Positions 7,406-15,163 of a DNA stretch of 33,058 nucleotides are shown piece after piece (within the stretch, counting starts at the first letter, position 1; every line of letters begins with the position of its first letter). The position numbers and the translations under genes are program-made. The notes under the pieces were generated by a model that was not told the DNA's origin, searched no databases, and saw nothing but the letters and a program-made list of their open reading frames with translations. The stretch is from the IMG/VR virus record IMGVR_UViG_3300042305_002109, positions 1-33,058 of that record; one strand, given 5' to 3'. This DNA comes from a virus.

Positions 7406-9667
7406 TTAAACAGAGGCGAGGTTGGATGCAGTTTCAGCGTCTTTCAGACTCATTTTCTGACGGGCTTCCGCCGCCCGAATAGACATTTTGGCTTCAGCGG
7501 CCTCCTGCATAAGCTGTAGTTTCAAGCGGTGCTCGGAGATTTTTGCTTCGAGTTGGGGGTCTACGGCAGGTGCAGCGGGGGCCGGAGCGCCGGAACCTGC
7601 TTGAGAAGCTTGGGCTCTACGGGCGGCTGCTTGAACTTTCTTGATCCCGTTGGTCACAATCTCACCCAGATTCTGCAAAGCTTTGCGGAGCATCGCAGCT
7701 TCTTCCGCGAGTAAGGCATCTTTCGAAGCTTCAGCGACGTGGGGTTCGGTATGTGCAAAGCAACGAGACAGGAAATCAATGACCTGCTCAACAGGGACCT
7801 GCCCCTGCTCAACAGCCCCAGCGACCATTGTCATCGCCTCAATGTGAACCCGCGCATGAACCATGTGGTTGTCGTTGGGGAGCACGGCCATGTCGCTGCC
7901 TGTCCGCATCACGGCATTTTCAATCTCTGCAAACTTAACATCCATCGGAGGCCTACCCTCGTCGGAAACTTTGGGCGCGTAGCGGCTAGCAGCCTCGTAT
8001 CCAATTCTAGCAGCAAAGCGGTCACGAATCAGGTTCTTGCGACCAACGTCGTCCAACGACCCCAGCATCTCGGTAAACTCAGTGAGGGCCATCGTCCGCA
8101 TGGACTCGCTGCCATTACCGATTGCCCGAACAGCTTTAACTGAGGCGACGTCCACCGCATGAATTGCCTCACTAGGAACTCCGCGTTTGTGGCAACGCTT
8201 GCGAAAATCAATCACAGCGCGGCCACCGGGCTCCAACACGTTGTAGTCGCGGCGGATCAAACGGCTGACAACCGAACGAAGAAGACGAGTCCACGGCTCG
8301 TAAAACAGATTGAGGGACGCGGTGGAAACGCGATTCTGCGCCTGAAGCTGCGCTTGCACCTCAAACCGAGTGCGCTCTTTACTGCCAGCAAAATTCTCGC
8401 TGACGTTGTATTGGCCGACCTTCTTGGAAACAATGTCCGCCATATCGTTGAGGACAGGCAGCACGTTTTTCGAAAAATCAGGAACCGTACGCTCGGCGAC
8501 ATCGAAGCCGGGGTTCAAAATCGCGTAGGGGCCGTAGTAGGAGAAGGCCAGTGAGTCGAGAGCGTCTTCGGTCTGCGGCACAATCAACAAACTGCTAGCG
8601 AGCATGGAGCCATCAACCAACTGGCTACGAAGGCGGTTGCTAACTTGGATATGTGGGAAAATGCGGTGACCCAAGCCTCGGATACTGTGATAGTAACCGT
8701 TGGTCCCAATGCCGTAAGGGAACACAACAAAGGCGTGGCTGGGCGATTCGAAGCGGGAACGGCAAGAATAAAGAAACGTGTTGTTCTTATCGTCAGCGTC
8801 ATCTTCTAAAGCAATGTAGTGGCTGACGGTCCCGTCAAACTCCTGAACCCAACCGTGAATAACGCGGACTTCAGATGAGGTGGCATACGAATGATACAAG
8901 TCGTTGTTTTTGACTTCCGTTTGAAACTGCTCCCAGTCTCCGTACCCAGACTCGCCCAAGTGTTTCGGCTGGGCCTCCATGATGGCTTTCTTCGTAGCCT
9001 CGACATCCCAACCTGCTTTGATCGCTGTTTCTTCGTCTTCGATATATCGGAACAACTGCTGAACTTGGAAAGACCTGCGAGCAACCGCGACTTCCAACTC
9101 CTGCTCGGAGGCCTGCGTTTTCCTCGGCATGAGGAAATCGCCAAGACCAATAACTTTCCAACGCCAATCTACGTCGTCCTCAAAAAGAGCAATCCCGACT
9201 CCGTGAGCAATAAAGTGATGTGCTAGCAACAGATAGTTGTAATGGAAGTCGGGCCAACTCCGGAGCAGGTGTGAAATCTCTTCGGCGATGATTGGTTCCC
9301 ATTCAGATCGTTGAGCTTCCGACCCAACGGTCGTTTTAACGGAGACCAAATTCTCCACCGCGTTGAGCAAATCCACATATTGGCCGACCGATGCTTCTAG
9401 CATCGACGAAGCCTCATCGAAGTTCAGGTTACACCGGAACGATTGGCCTGTGGCCTGCAACTCGTTTTCATCATACGGGGGCTGACCATCGAACATCGCC
9501 TGCACTTCAGCACGATGTTCCGCAGCGCGGCGGTCGGCTTCACGAAGCCGTTGATAAATCTCACGTAAACTTTTCGCATCCTTGACGCGTGAACACGGCG
9601 GAATCCCCGACTCGGAATCGAGACCGGGGACGAGCAAATCAGAGGAATGGGAAACGAAGTCGCTCAA
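7406..9667 (-). CDS. Portal protein
   Basis: A large (753-residue) protein coded immediately after the large terminase and before the scaffold, the standard portal position. It has an N-terminal helical, charged region (KSLREIYQRLREADRRAAEH), a mixed core with many aromatic residues (FHYNYLLLAHHFIAHGVG) and a long C-terminal Ala/Gln/Lys-rich helical tail typical of portal crown regions. The portal forms the dodecameric vertex through which DNA enters and to which the tail binds. The best start is a TTG at 9667; the next in-frame ATG would remove about 57 residues. A GGTATATG-type motif lies 18-30 bp upstream of the start. Confidence 0.85.
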   Translation of the reverse strand: MSDFVSHSSDLLVPGLDSESGIPPCSRVKDAKSLREIYQRLREADRRAAEHRAEVQAMFDGQPPYDENELQATGQSFRCNLNFDEASSMLEASVGQYVDLLNAVENLVSVKTTVGSEAQRSEWEPIIAEEISHLLRSWPDFHYNYLLLAHHFIAHGVGIALFEDDVDWRWKVIGLGDFLMPRKTQASEQELEVAVARRSFQVQQLFRYIEDEETAIKAGWDVEATKKAIMEAQPKHLGESGYGDWEQFQTEVKNNDLYHSYATSSEVRVIHGWVQEFDGTVSHYIALEDDADDKNNTFLYSCRSRFESPSHAFVVFPYGIGTNGYYHSIRGLGHRIFPHIQVSNRLRSQLVDGSMLASSLLIVPQTEDALDSLAFSYYGPYAILNPGFDVAERTVPDFSKNVLPVLNDMADIVSKKVGQYNVSENFAGSKERTRFEVQAQLQAQNRVSTASLNLFYEPWTRLLRSVVSRLIRRDYNVLEPGGRAVIDFRKRCHKRGVPSEAIHAVDVASVKAVRAIGNGSESMRTMALTEFTEMLGSLDDVGRKNLIRDRFAARIGYEAASRYAPKVSDEGRPPMDVKFAEIENAVMRTGSDMAVLPNDNHMVHARVHIEAMTMVAGAVEQGQVPVEQVIDFLSRCFAHTEPHVAEASKDALLAEEAAMLRKALQNLGEIVTNGIKKVQAAARRAQASQAGSGAPAPAAPAVDPQLEAKISEHRLKLQLMQEAAEAKMSIRAAEARQKMSLKDAETASNLASV

Positions 9668-9684
9668 AGATTAAGAATTAGGCA

Positions 9685-9697
9685 GGTAACATATACC
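9685..9697 (-). promoter_or_regulatory. GGTATATG-type motif before portal gene
   Basis: On the minus strand this reads GGTATATGTTACC, lying in the 32-bp gap between terminase and portal genes. The same 13 bases occur on the plus strand at 16827-16839, and close relatives precede several other genes. It may be an operator or promoter element. Confidence 0.55.
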
Positions 9698-9699
9698 TA

Positions 9700-11460
9700 T
9701 TAAAAAGGCAAGCGCAACTCTTGTTTAGAGAGATTCACAGGCCGGGAGGCGGCGACTCGGTTGAACTTCTCTAGCAGCTTCCGCTTCGTAGCTCGTTGCC
9801 CTCCGAAGTCATCCCCGTAACCTGTTGAATCCGCCGTCATAGCATGACGCTGACGGGCCAAATCCAAAAGGATGAACGCGGCATCTGCTACGTCGGGGGA
9901 CTTCCCTGTGCGCTCTTTCATGTCAGACTTCGGCTCCACCCGGAGACGGAGGCTACCGCTCTTATCTGTAATATAGCGTCGCTCGCACATCTCCCGTGCT
10001 AGCTCCTTGCAGACGCCTCGAATCTGCCCGGTTCGCATCATCTCCTTTGCGGAAAACCAAATCTCAGTGACTCGGTTTCCGTACCGCTCATCAGAAGGCG
10101 TACGGTCAGTAAGTGAAACTGGGAGTTTGCTAGCTCGGCCCCCAAACTGAACTCGCAAAACATCCCGGCTCCACAAAGCATCGACAATGTCACCGAAAGG
10201 GTTTCCGGCTCCTGTGGCGTCGTAAGCGGCATTTCGGGCAGACACCCCTTCCTGCTCGCAACGAGCCCGGAACTGGCGGACGATCTGGTAAGCCCTCGGC
10301 TCCTTCGAAGACACGTCCTCTACGAGGTGCTCATAACGATCGAAGCAAACGGTGCGAAGTTTAGTATTCGCATCGATTCCGACATAGCCAAAGTAAAGGA
10401 TACTTCTGTCGCCGCCGTTGGTGAAAGCAGGGTCGAGTGCAGCAATAGGGGTGGGTGGGGAAAGCCAGAGCGGGGGAGCATCCGCTTGGGTCCGCACAAT
10501 ATCGGCTTCGGCGTAAATACAGTCTTCAGAACCGCTCGGACACCAGAACCCACGAAACATCCGCCAGAAAGCGACTGATTTCTCGCCAAATTTTTGACGG
10601 GCGTCCTCCAACTTGTCTTCCGTAATCATCCACGGATAAACGGTGCGACCCGCTAGGATGTTTGGGCTCTTGATTCCGTCCAAATGGATGCAAATTCCTC
10701 GCTCGGTCTCCCACTCGTCATCGTTGACGGTCACCGTAGCCCACCCATTCTTAGGCTGGGCCAAAAGACCGAACGCGTCGTAGTAAGAGTTGGGGTTTCC
10801 TAGCCCGACCAACTGAAAATACGGGTTCGCCGACAGGTTTGAATAGGCTGCTTGTAGGATCGCTTCCGACAACTCAGGCAACTCGTCCGCGATGAGAAAA
10901 ACCCTCTTCTGCTTCAGACCAATCAACTTGCCAATCGCCTCTTTTTCGCGCTTCCGCTCGGCGGCGACTAGTGTGATCCCCGCTTTATCGGACAAAGCAT
11001 TGCCCTCGGCGTCTTCAAAGCGAATCTGGCCGACTGAATCAACCAGCTTACCGGGAAGCCCCGGAACTGCCTGAAAATATTCTCTGACAGAGCCCCAAAT
11101 ACGTTTTCGTGACTCCTTCAGGGTGGTCGAAGTGACCAAAATCATTGTCTCGGTGGGGGCGCACAGCCAATTCACAATGCTCCAAACCGCAAAAAAATCA
11201 GTTTTTCCCGAGCTAGCGCACCCGGCAACGGCCAGATAGTTTGAACGGCAAGCCCCGTCCAGCATCTGCTCCGCCCACGGATGCCAAGTCCACGGTTTGG
11301 GACTGCCGGGATGCCAAAGAACATTGACAATGTTCCGAAAATGCCCAGCCTTACCGAGACCGCCTTGCTCGACGGTTCTACCATGCCGGAAGCAATAAAG
11401 CTCAATGTTCAGCGCATCTATGCCTTCGGGCCATTCTCGCCCATATCGGGTAATCCCCAT
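9700..11460 (-). CDS. terL: Terminase large subunit
   Basis: A 586-residue DNA-packaging motor that pumps and cuts phage DNA at the portal. The ATPase half shows a P-loop, AGCASSGKTDF, near residue 79-89 and a Walker B VFLIADELPEL with catalytic Glu. The C-terminal nuclease half has an RNase H-like first Asp strand (IAALDPAFTNGGDRS) and a late acidic motif (SPDVADAAFI). Length is ordinary for the family. It starts at ATG 11460, with a small palindrome just upstream, diverges from the integrase and leads the structural operon. No small-terminase gene lies directly upstream; a candidate is found at 27.8-28.6 kb. Confidence 0.93.
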   Translation of the reverse strand: MGITRYGREWPEGIDALNIELYCFRHGRTVEQGGLGKAGHFRNIVNVLWHPGSPKPWTWHPWAEQMLDGACRSNYLAVAGCASSGKTDFFAVWSIVNWLCAPTETMILVTSTTLKESRKRIWGSVREYFQAVPGLPGKLVDSVGQIRFEDAEGNALSDKAGITLVAAERKREKEAIGKLIGLKQKRVFLIADELPELSEAILQAAYSNLSANPYFQLVGLGNPNSYYDAFGLLAQPKNGWATVTVNDDEWETERGICIHLDGIKSPNILAGRTVYPWMITEDKLEDARQKFGEKSVAFWRMFRGFWCPSGSEDCIYAEADIVRTQADAPPLWLSPPTPIAALDPAFTNGGDRSILYFGYVGIDANTKLRTVCFDRYEHLVEDVSSKEPRAYQIVRQFRARCEQEGVSARNAAYDATGAGNPFGDIVDALWSRDVLRVQFGGRASKLPVSLTDRTPSDERYGNRVTEIWFSAKEMMRTGQIRGVCKELAREMCERRYITDKSGSLRLRVEPKSDMKERTGKSPDVADAAFILLDLARQRHAMTADSTGYGDDFGGQRATKRKLLEKFNRVAASRPVNLSKQELRLPF

Positions 11461-11471
11461 GACCGTATGCA

Positions 11472-11482
11472 GGTATCATACC
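11472..11482. promoter_or_regulatory. Palindrome upstream of terminase
   Basis: GGTATCATACC is a perfect 11-bp palindrome around a central base, 12 bp upstream of the terminase ATG on the other strand. It shares the GGTAT...ATACC arms with the motif at 26504-26516 and is probably an operator or promoter element of the late operon. Confidence 0.55.
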
Positions 11483-11529
11483 TCTGTAGACAAGTCAAAC
11501 ATACCTCGACGGACGAAACATCCGTTACA

Positions 11530-11550
11530 GGGGACAACTTCACTGTCCCC
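11530..11550. promoter_or_regulatory. GGGGACA hairpin in the int-terminase gap
   Basis: GGGGACA (11530-11536) and TGTCCCC (11544-11550) form a 7-bp stem with a 7-base loop. Related GTCCCC/GGGGAC words recur at about 11556-11562, 11794-11800 and 11813-11819, on both sides of the candidate attachment site. It could be a terminator for either strand, or paired protein sites; there is no strong T run. Confidence 0.45.
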
Positions 11551-11594
11551 AAAGCGTCCCCATACCCCTTTTTAGAGCACGACAGCATGAATAT

Positions 11595-11781
11595 AAGTTG
11601 TTGTAAATGAACATTTTGCCGGCGTGGCGGAACTGGCAGACGCGACGGACTCAAAACCCTATAAGCGCGGAGCATATACCCACATATACCGCGCAAGTTG
11701 CGGAGAAAGAGCAACTAAACCACAAGGCGAAAATTTTTGATATTTCGCCAGTAATTCGTTTTCAACGACTTACAACAACTT
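11595..11781. other. Candidate phage attachment site attP with inverted arms
   Basis: A perfect 12-bp inverted repeat, AAGTTGTTGTAA at 11595-11606 and TTACAACAACTT at 11770-11781, brackets a 40-bp tRNA-Leu-like segment (11618-11657) just upstream of the integrase. Tyrosine integrases of this type often use a tRNA-derived core flanked by arm-type sites, so this is read as attP. Phage genes lie on both sides, so the element is unsplit and the sequence is the non-integrated form. The two GCATATACC-type words at 11673-11690 lie inside. Exact core boundaries cannot be fixed without the bacterial site. Confidence 0.65.
11618..11657 (+). other. 5' half of a tRNA-Leu (attachment core)
   Basis: The sequence starts GCCGGCGTGGCGG, with a canonical Leu acceptor and D-arm (GGCGGAACTGGCAGACGC), and reaches an anticodon loop CTCAAAA (anticodon CAA). 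After that the anticodon stem fails to close and no 3' half follows within 200 bases. It is therefore a partial tRNA carried as homology for integration into a host leucine tRNA gene. A short ORF reading through it is an artefact. Confidence 0.75.
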
Positions 11782-11793
11782 CGAGTGCAACCC

Positions 11794-11819
11794 GTCCCCC
11801 TATCGCACAAACGGGGGAC
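11794..11819 (+). terminator. Terminator-like hairpin before integrase
   Basis: GTCCCCC (11794-11800) pairs perfectly with GGGGGAC (11813-11819) across a 12-base loop, followed by AATTTTGTTT. The T tract is interrupted, so termination may be partial. It would insulate the integrase from transcription entering through the attachment region, or from the tRNA promoter. Confidence 0.5.
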
Positions 11820-11852
11820 AATTTTGTTTGAACAGATGGTCGCATCTCCTGT

Positions 11853-11860
11853 CATATACC
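11853..11860 (+). promoter_or_regulatory. CATATACC motif before integrase
   Basis: CATATACC ends 12 bases before the preferred integrase ATG (11873). It is one of a set of such motifs upstream of genes in this window. Confidence 0.4.
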
Positions 11861-11872
11861 AGTACCAAGCCA

Positions 11873-13096
11873 ATGAAGACTGACGTGTTATCCTACCCGC
11901 AAACTATACCTACACCGCTGGGTCCGGTGAAAATCTATTGCTGCCGCAACGGTTTCAAAACCGAGTACGTCGTAAACTGGAGCATAGCGAAGCAACGAAA
12001 GCGGGAAAAATTCGCGGATGAACTCAAAGCGCTAAACCGTGCTCAGGAAGTAGCCAAAGACTTGAGCAAAGGGCGCATTGAGAGAACGGCGATCTCACCC
12101 GCAGATATTGCCGAGTTCATGGCGGCTAAACAGCTACTTAGTGGGGGTTCTTTGCTCCGAGCCGCTGAGTTTTTCGTGGAAAGCAACACAGGCCTCGTTC
12201 AGAAAACGGTCAAAGAAGTATGTGAACATCACTTGGCAGAACTCGCCATAGGGAGTAGCGAACGTCACAAAGCCACAACAAAGTGGAGGCACGGGGTTAT
12301 CAACGAGGTCTTTGAAAACCGTATCATTAGCTCAATAACAAGGGACGAAATCATCGACTTCCTTAAAAAGGCGAAATGCCGATCCAAGCAGAAAGCAGGA
12401 GTGGCGATGAGCGGCAAAAGCAAAAACAACCTAGCGAACGCCTTCGGTGCGGTCTGGAACCACGCCCAAACCCGAATGAGCGCCCTACCTAAAAATATGC
12501 CACACGCAGCGACAGAACTACCGACATTCGAGGAATCCCGAGAGAAACGGATATACACACCGGAACAAATGACAGCCATACTCCATTGGTTGGAAGATGA
12601 GGTCACCGCCCATCGCATCCCCAAATGGGTTCTCGCCACCGTAGCAATCAAAGCCTTTACAGGCATTCGAACGGCAGAGATTGAAAGACTTCAGTGGGAA
12701 GACGTGCGTTCCGACGCGGGTACAATCCTCCTCCATAGGGGGCTGACCAAAACTCAGGAGGGACGTATCCTCCCCATCCGACCAGCCCTAAACGAATGGC
12801 TTCAACTTTGCGCGAAGAGGTCGGGCAAGGTAGCAGAAGACCAATTCTTCACGTACACAAAAAAAATCGCCGAAGGCGTGTTCGGCAAAGGGGCTCCGTG
12901 GGAGAAGAACGCTTTGCGTCATAGCTTCATTTCTTACTCAATGGCCGAAACCGGAAACGCGGCTACCACGGCAGACATTAGCGGCAACTCAATCCGGATG
13001 GTTAAAGCCGTTTATCAAACCTTGGCCGTCCCGAGCGATGCTCATAAATACTTCAACATCAAACCGAAAGGAGGTGTAGGTGACCTGCCGTCTTGA
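11873..13096 (+). CDS. int: Tyrosine recombinase / integrase
   Basis: A 407-residue site-specific recombinase expected to insert the phage at a host tRNA-Leu. ATG 11873 is preferred over an in-frame TTG at 11828 because it follows a CATATACC motif. A core-binding domain (about 90-215) precedes the catalytic domain. Visible residues are Arg266 (FTGIRTAEI), the beta-hairpin Lys293 (LTKTQEGR), Arg349 (NALRHSF) and the nucleophile Tyr381 (VKAVYQTL). Both usual histidine positions appear as asparagine: Asn346 in place of the His of HxxR, and Asn372 in place of the later His/Trp (SGNSI). It diverges from the terminase and lies beside attP, as normal. A small hairpin (13088-13111) surrounds its stop. 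Confidence 0.9.
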   Translation: MKTDVLSYPQTIPTPLGPVKIYCCRNGFKTEYVVNWSIAKQRKREKFADELKALNRAQEVAKDLSKGRIERTAISPADIAEFMAAKQLLSGGSLLRAAEFFVESNTGLVQKTVKEVCEHHLAELAIGSSERHKATTKWRHGVINEVFENRIISSITRDEIIDFLKKAKCRSKQKAGVAMSGKSKNNLANAFGAVWNHAQTRMSALPKNMPHAATELPTFEESREKRIYTPEQMTAILHWLEDEVTAHRIPKWVLATVAIKAFTGIRTAEIERLQWEDVRSDAGTILLHRGLTKTQEGRILPIRPALNEWLQLCAKRSGKVAEDQFFTYTKKIAEGVFGKGAPWEKNALRHSFISYSMAETGNAATTADISGNSIRMVKAVYQTLAVPSDAHKYFNIKPKGGVGDLPS

Positions 13097-13111
13097 CTAC
13101 CAACGAGACGG
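13088..13111 (+). terminator. Hairpin at integrase stop
   Basis: CCGTCT (13088-13093) and AGACGG (13106-13111) form a 6-bp stem with a 12-base loop around the TGA of the integrase. No T run follows, so it is at most a weak terminator or an mRNA-stabilising structure. Confidence 0.3.
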
Positions 13112-13147
13112 TATGCTAGGTTGCAGACACCAATACCAACCACGACT

Positions 13148-13375
13148 ATGCCTAACCAAATAAGCGCACACACCAAAAGGGTAACCTTTTGCGTAGATAA
13201 AACGGACTACGTAAAATTAGAGCGCCTTGCATCCGAATCCGGATTGAATACTTCGGAACTAATACGCGAAGCGCTGTGGGAATACGTTGTCAAAAACCAA
13301 GACGCCGAGTTTATCCAACTCCGGAGAAGTACCGTCAAAAGTAAGTTTGTCCGGAACCGCTTCAAAAGAAGCTAA
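13148..13375 (+). CDS. Ribbon-helix-helix (CopG/Arc-like) DNA-binding protein
   Basis: 75 residues with the RHH layout: a short beta strand (RVTFCVDKTDYVKLERLA), a turn, then the second helix (TSELIREALWEYVVKN). The tail is basic and ends in Lys/Arg-rich sequence (KSKFVRNRFKRS). Such proteins bind DNA as dimers, often as repressors of phage early genes or as excision/partition factors. The start at ATG 13148 follows a C/A-rich leader without a Shine-Dalgarno; an upstream TTG at 13121 is less likely. It lies between integrase and a second RHH protein, and palindromic operator-like DNA follows at 13477-13494. Confidence 0.8.
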   Translation: MPNQISAHTKRVTFCVDKTDYVKLERLASESGLNTSELIREALWEYVVKNQDAEFIQLRRSTVKSKFVRNRFKRS

Positions 13376-13476
13376 CAACATAAGGAAAACGCGACCACTT
13401 TTCGCGACTAAGAAATATGCAACCTGCACATTTGCGCTTGCACATGAATATTATCTAGATACGATTGCCGTTTCAG

Positions 13477-13494
13477 TTAGTAAAACTAATTAGT
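13477..13494. promoter_or_regulatory. Overlapping TTAGT/ACTAA palindromes (operator candidate)
   Basis: TTAGT-AAA-ACTAA (13477-13489) overlaps the perfect 10-bp palindrome ACTAATTAGT (13485-13494), giving three half-sites in 18 bp. It lies in the 141-bp gap between two RHH genes, 22 bp before the second. Closely spaced short half-sites are what RHH repressors generally bind, so autoregulation is likely. The remaining gap holds an AAATATGCAACC word (13413-13424) that recurs at 14133-14144. Confidence 0.55.
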
Positions 13495-13516
13495 AACCAC
13501 CCACCACATTACACCT

Positions 13517-13687
13517 ATGTCGTCCCATACGTGCCTAATAGAACATCCACCAACCAAAACCAAAGCCACAATATCACTCCCCAACACTCTGTACGATAAA
13601 ATCCTCGAACGGGCGCACCAACAAAACAAATCGTTGGAAGACCTCATCGCTGAAGTCGTTCAACAATCAATTCCTAGCAATGAGTGA
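13517..13687 (+). CDS. Small ribbon-helix-helix protein
   Basis: A 56-residue protein. After a short Cys/His/Pro-containing N-terminus it has a strand TKATISLPNTLYDKILERA and a helix SLEDLIAEVVQQSI, matching the RHH fold. The leader (CCACCCACCACATTACACCT) has no Shine-Dalgarno. The last codons overlap the RuvC-like gene by 8 bp. Together with the 75-residue RHH protein it is the best candidate for control of the lysogeny/early region, as no helix-turn-helix CI-type repressor was found. Confidence 0.7.
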   Translation: MSSHTCLIEHPPTKTKATISLPNTLYDKILERAHQQNKSLEDLIAEVVQQSIPSNE

Positions 13688-14165
13688 AAAGCGCCCCATC
13701 CTCGGCGTTGATCCCGGCTTAGAACAATCGGGGTTTGTCCTTTGGGATGGGAACAAGATTATTGAGTCGGGGGTTATCGACAATGAACAACTCCGCGCAA
13801 AAATCGAAACAACGCCCGACAGTACCCACATCGTTTGTGAAATGATCGCCTCGTACGGAATGGCCGTTGGGCGAAGCGTGTTTGAGACGTGTGTTTGGAT
13901 TGGGCGCTTCATGGAAGCTGCTTTGCGGAGAAATTTGGATTGGAAATGTCTCTTCCGACAAGAAATCAAAATCCACCTCTGCCATTCGGCGAAAGCCAAA
14001 GACTCCAACATTAGGCAAGCTTTGATCGATCGGTTTGGTGAGCCCGGAACAAAGAAAAATCCCGGCCCCCTTTTTGGGGTCAAATCCCACGCATGGGCCG
14101 CGCTCGCCGTCGCTGTCACATTTTGTGATTTCAAATATGCAACCAGCATATACCCGCCCGAATGA
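13680..14165 (+). CDS. RuvC-like Holliday junction resolvase
   Basis: A 161-residue protein of the RNase H-fold resolvase type, expected to cleave branched DNA made during replication or recombination before packaging. The first catalytic Asp lies in ILGVDPGLEQSGFVLWD (Asp11), the second acidic residue in VCEMIASYG (Glu54), and the C-terminal helix reads KSHAWAALAVAV, with His137 near where RuvC has its late acidic pair. Phage homologues often deviate at that point, so this need not mean inactivity. The start overlaps the RHH gene, and the stop overlaps the next start by four bases. Confidence 0.8.
   Translation: MSEKRPILGVDPGLEQSGFVLWDGNKIIESGVIDNEQLRAKIETTPDSTHIVCEMIASYGMAVGRSVFETCVWIGRFMEAALRRNLDWKCLFRQEIKIHLCHSAKAKDSNIRQALIDRFGEPGTKKNPGPLFGVKSHAWAALAVAVTFCDFKYATSIYPPE
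14147..14154 (+). promoter_or_regulatory. CATATACC motif
   Basis: CATATACC lies inside the last codons of the resolvase gene, 7 bp before the next ATG (14162). It is preceded by AAATATGCAACC (14133-14144), which is also found at 13413-13424. Confidence 0.4.
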
Positions 14166-14407
14166 AAAAACGCGGAGTCAAAGTCATCCGAAGGAAACTT
14201 GGTCGGGAACAAGCCGACGGGCTCTGCACTTTCGACGGGAAAGTCCACGTCGATGAAAGACTTAGGGGAATCAAACACATGGAGACGCTTCTCCATGAAC
14301 TTCTCCACCACGAATTCCCGTTCCTGAGCGAAGACGCAGTGGATGCGTCAGCGAAAAGCATGGCAACGACCATGTATGACGACCATTGGCGGCGAGTGGA
14401 ACAATGA
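14162..14407 (+). CDS. Minigluzincin-like small zinc metalloprotein
   Basis: 81 residues with a clear HExxH zinc motif, His45-Glu46-Leu-Leu-His49, in TLLHELLHHEFPFLSEDAVD. Preceding beta strands (GLCTFDGKVHVDERL) and small size match minigluzincins, a family of short predicted zinc peptidases found in phages and bacteria near DNA-processing genes. A third ligand may be one of Glu51, Glu57 or Asp58. Substrate unknown. ATG 14162 overlaps the resolvase stop, so the pair is coupled. Confidence 0.7.
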   Translation: MKKRGVKVIRRKLGREQADGLCTFDGKVHVDERLRGIKHMETLLHELLHHEFPFLSEDAVDASAKSMATTMYDDHWRRVEQ

Positions 14408-14413
14408 AACCTT

Positions 14414-15160
14414 ATGCTAAACATACTGAAAAAGAACAACCCCCTCGAAATCTACTGGTGGACCGACGTCGAAGGGCTCGCTGAGGTATGTCCGATCCTA
14501 AGAGGTCACGAAGTTCCGCCCCCTGACTACTGGACTAAAATCCCGAAAATTCCGGACCTCAGCAACGTAAAGGACCGAGGGACCGCAAAGAACTGTCCCG
14601 CCATTCCCGATATGTGGAACATGGGGTATGTCCTTCCGCTTTGGTGTGACACAAAGTTTACGTTTTCCGAAGGGGGCAAATACACAATCGTTCCTTCAGA
14701 CAACAGGTTCTCTTTTACGCACCACGGCGACAGTCAGTACAAAGACCACCTCCCAAAAAAAGTTCAGGACGCTGTGAAAATGGTGATCAAGGCGAACTGT
14801 CCGTGGAGGGTCCGGACCCCGGAGGGGTACAGTATGATGCAGTTGCCGATGTACTACCACCACGACGAGCTTTTCGAAGTGATGCCGGGGACCATCTGGA
14901 CGGATATCCACCATGAAATCAACCAGCAGATGGTGATCAAAAAGCATGGGGAGTTCATCCTCAAGCGAGGACACCCACTCGCGGCTTACATCCCGTTCCG
15001 AAGGGACAACTTCAAAACAATCATTGAGGGACCCAACCCCCGCAACAGAGCGTGGGACTTGGAATCTCGGACACGTCTTTGGACTAAGTTTCGGTTTGGA
15101 TATCGAATGGGTCAGGCTGAGCACAAGAAGAAGTGCCCGTTTCACTCACTGTTCCAATGA
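14414..15160 (+). CDS. Conserved phage protein (DUF6065-like)
   Basis: A 248-residue protein. The N-terminus (LEIYWWTDVEGLAEVCPI), a central CPAIPDMWNMGYVLPLWCDTKF and later segments with many aromatic and His residues (MMQLPMYYHHDELFEV) resemble a family seen across T7-like, cyanophage and other phage genomes; DUF6065 is my recollection rather than a verified match. Function unknown. It ends in CPFHSLFQ, keeping several Cys/His residues that could bind metal. It lies 6 bp after the metalloprotein gene. Confidence 0.65.
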   Translation: MLNILKKNNPLEIYWWTDVEGLAEVCPILRGHEVPPPDYWTKIPKIPDLSNVKDRGTAKNCPAIPDMWNMGYVLPLWCDTKFTFSEGGKYTIVPSDNRFSFTHHGDSQYKDHLPKKVQDAVKMVIKANCPWRVRTPEGYSMMQLPMYYHHDELFEVMPGTIWTDIHHEINQQMVIKKHGEFILKRGHPLAAYIPFRRDNFKTIIEGPNPRNRAWDLESRTRLWTKFRFGYRMGQAEHKKKCPFHSLFQ

Positions 15161-15163
15161 GCT

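Noticed and set aside
11618-11790. Complete or intron-split tRNA-Leu
   Set aside because: The anticodon stem does not close and no matching 3' acceptor or T-arm was found; TTCGAGT at 11780-11786 has no pairing stem.
11607-11831. Short ORF beginning MNILPAWRNWQTRRTQ
   Set aside because: It is a read-through of the tRNA-Leu-like segment, a well-known false protein, and overlaps attP.
13067-13163. Leader peptide of 27 codons from GTG 13080 with AAAGGAGG upstream
   Set aside because: The ribosome-site-like word is explained by Lys-Gly-Gly codons of the integrase, and the peptide has no evident role; kept only as a remote option.
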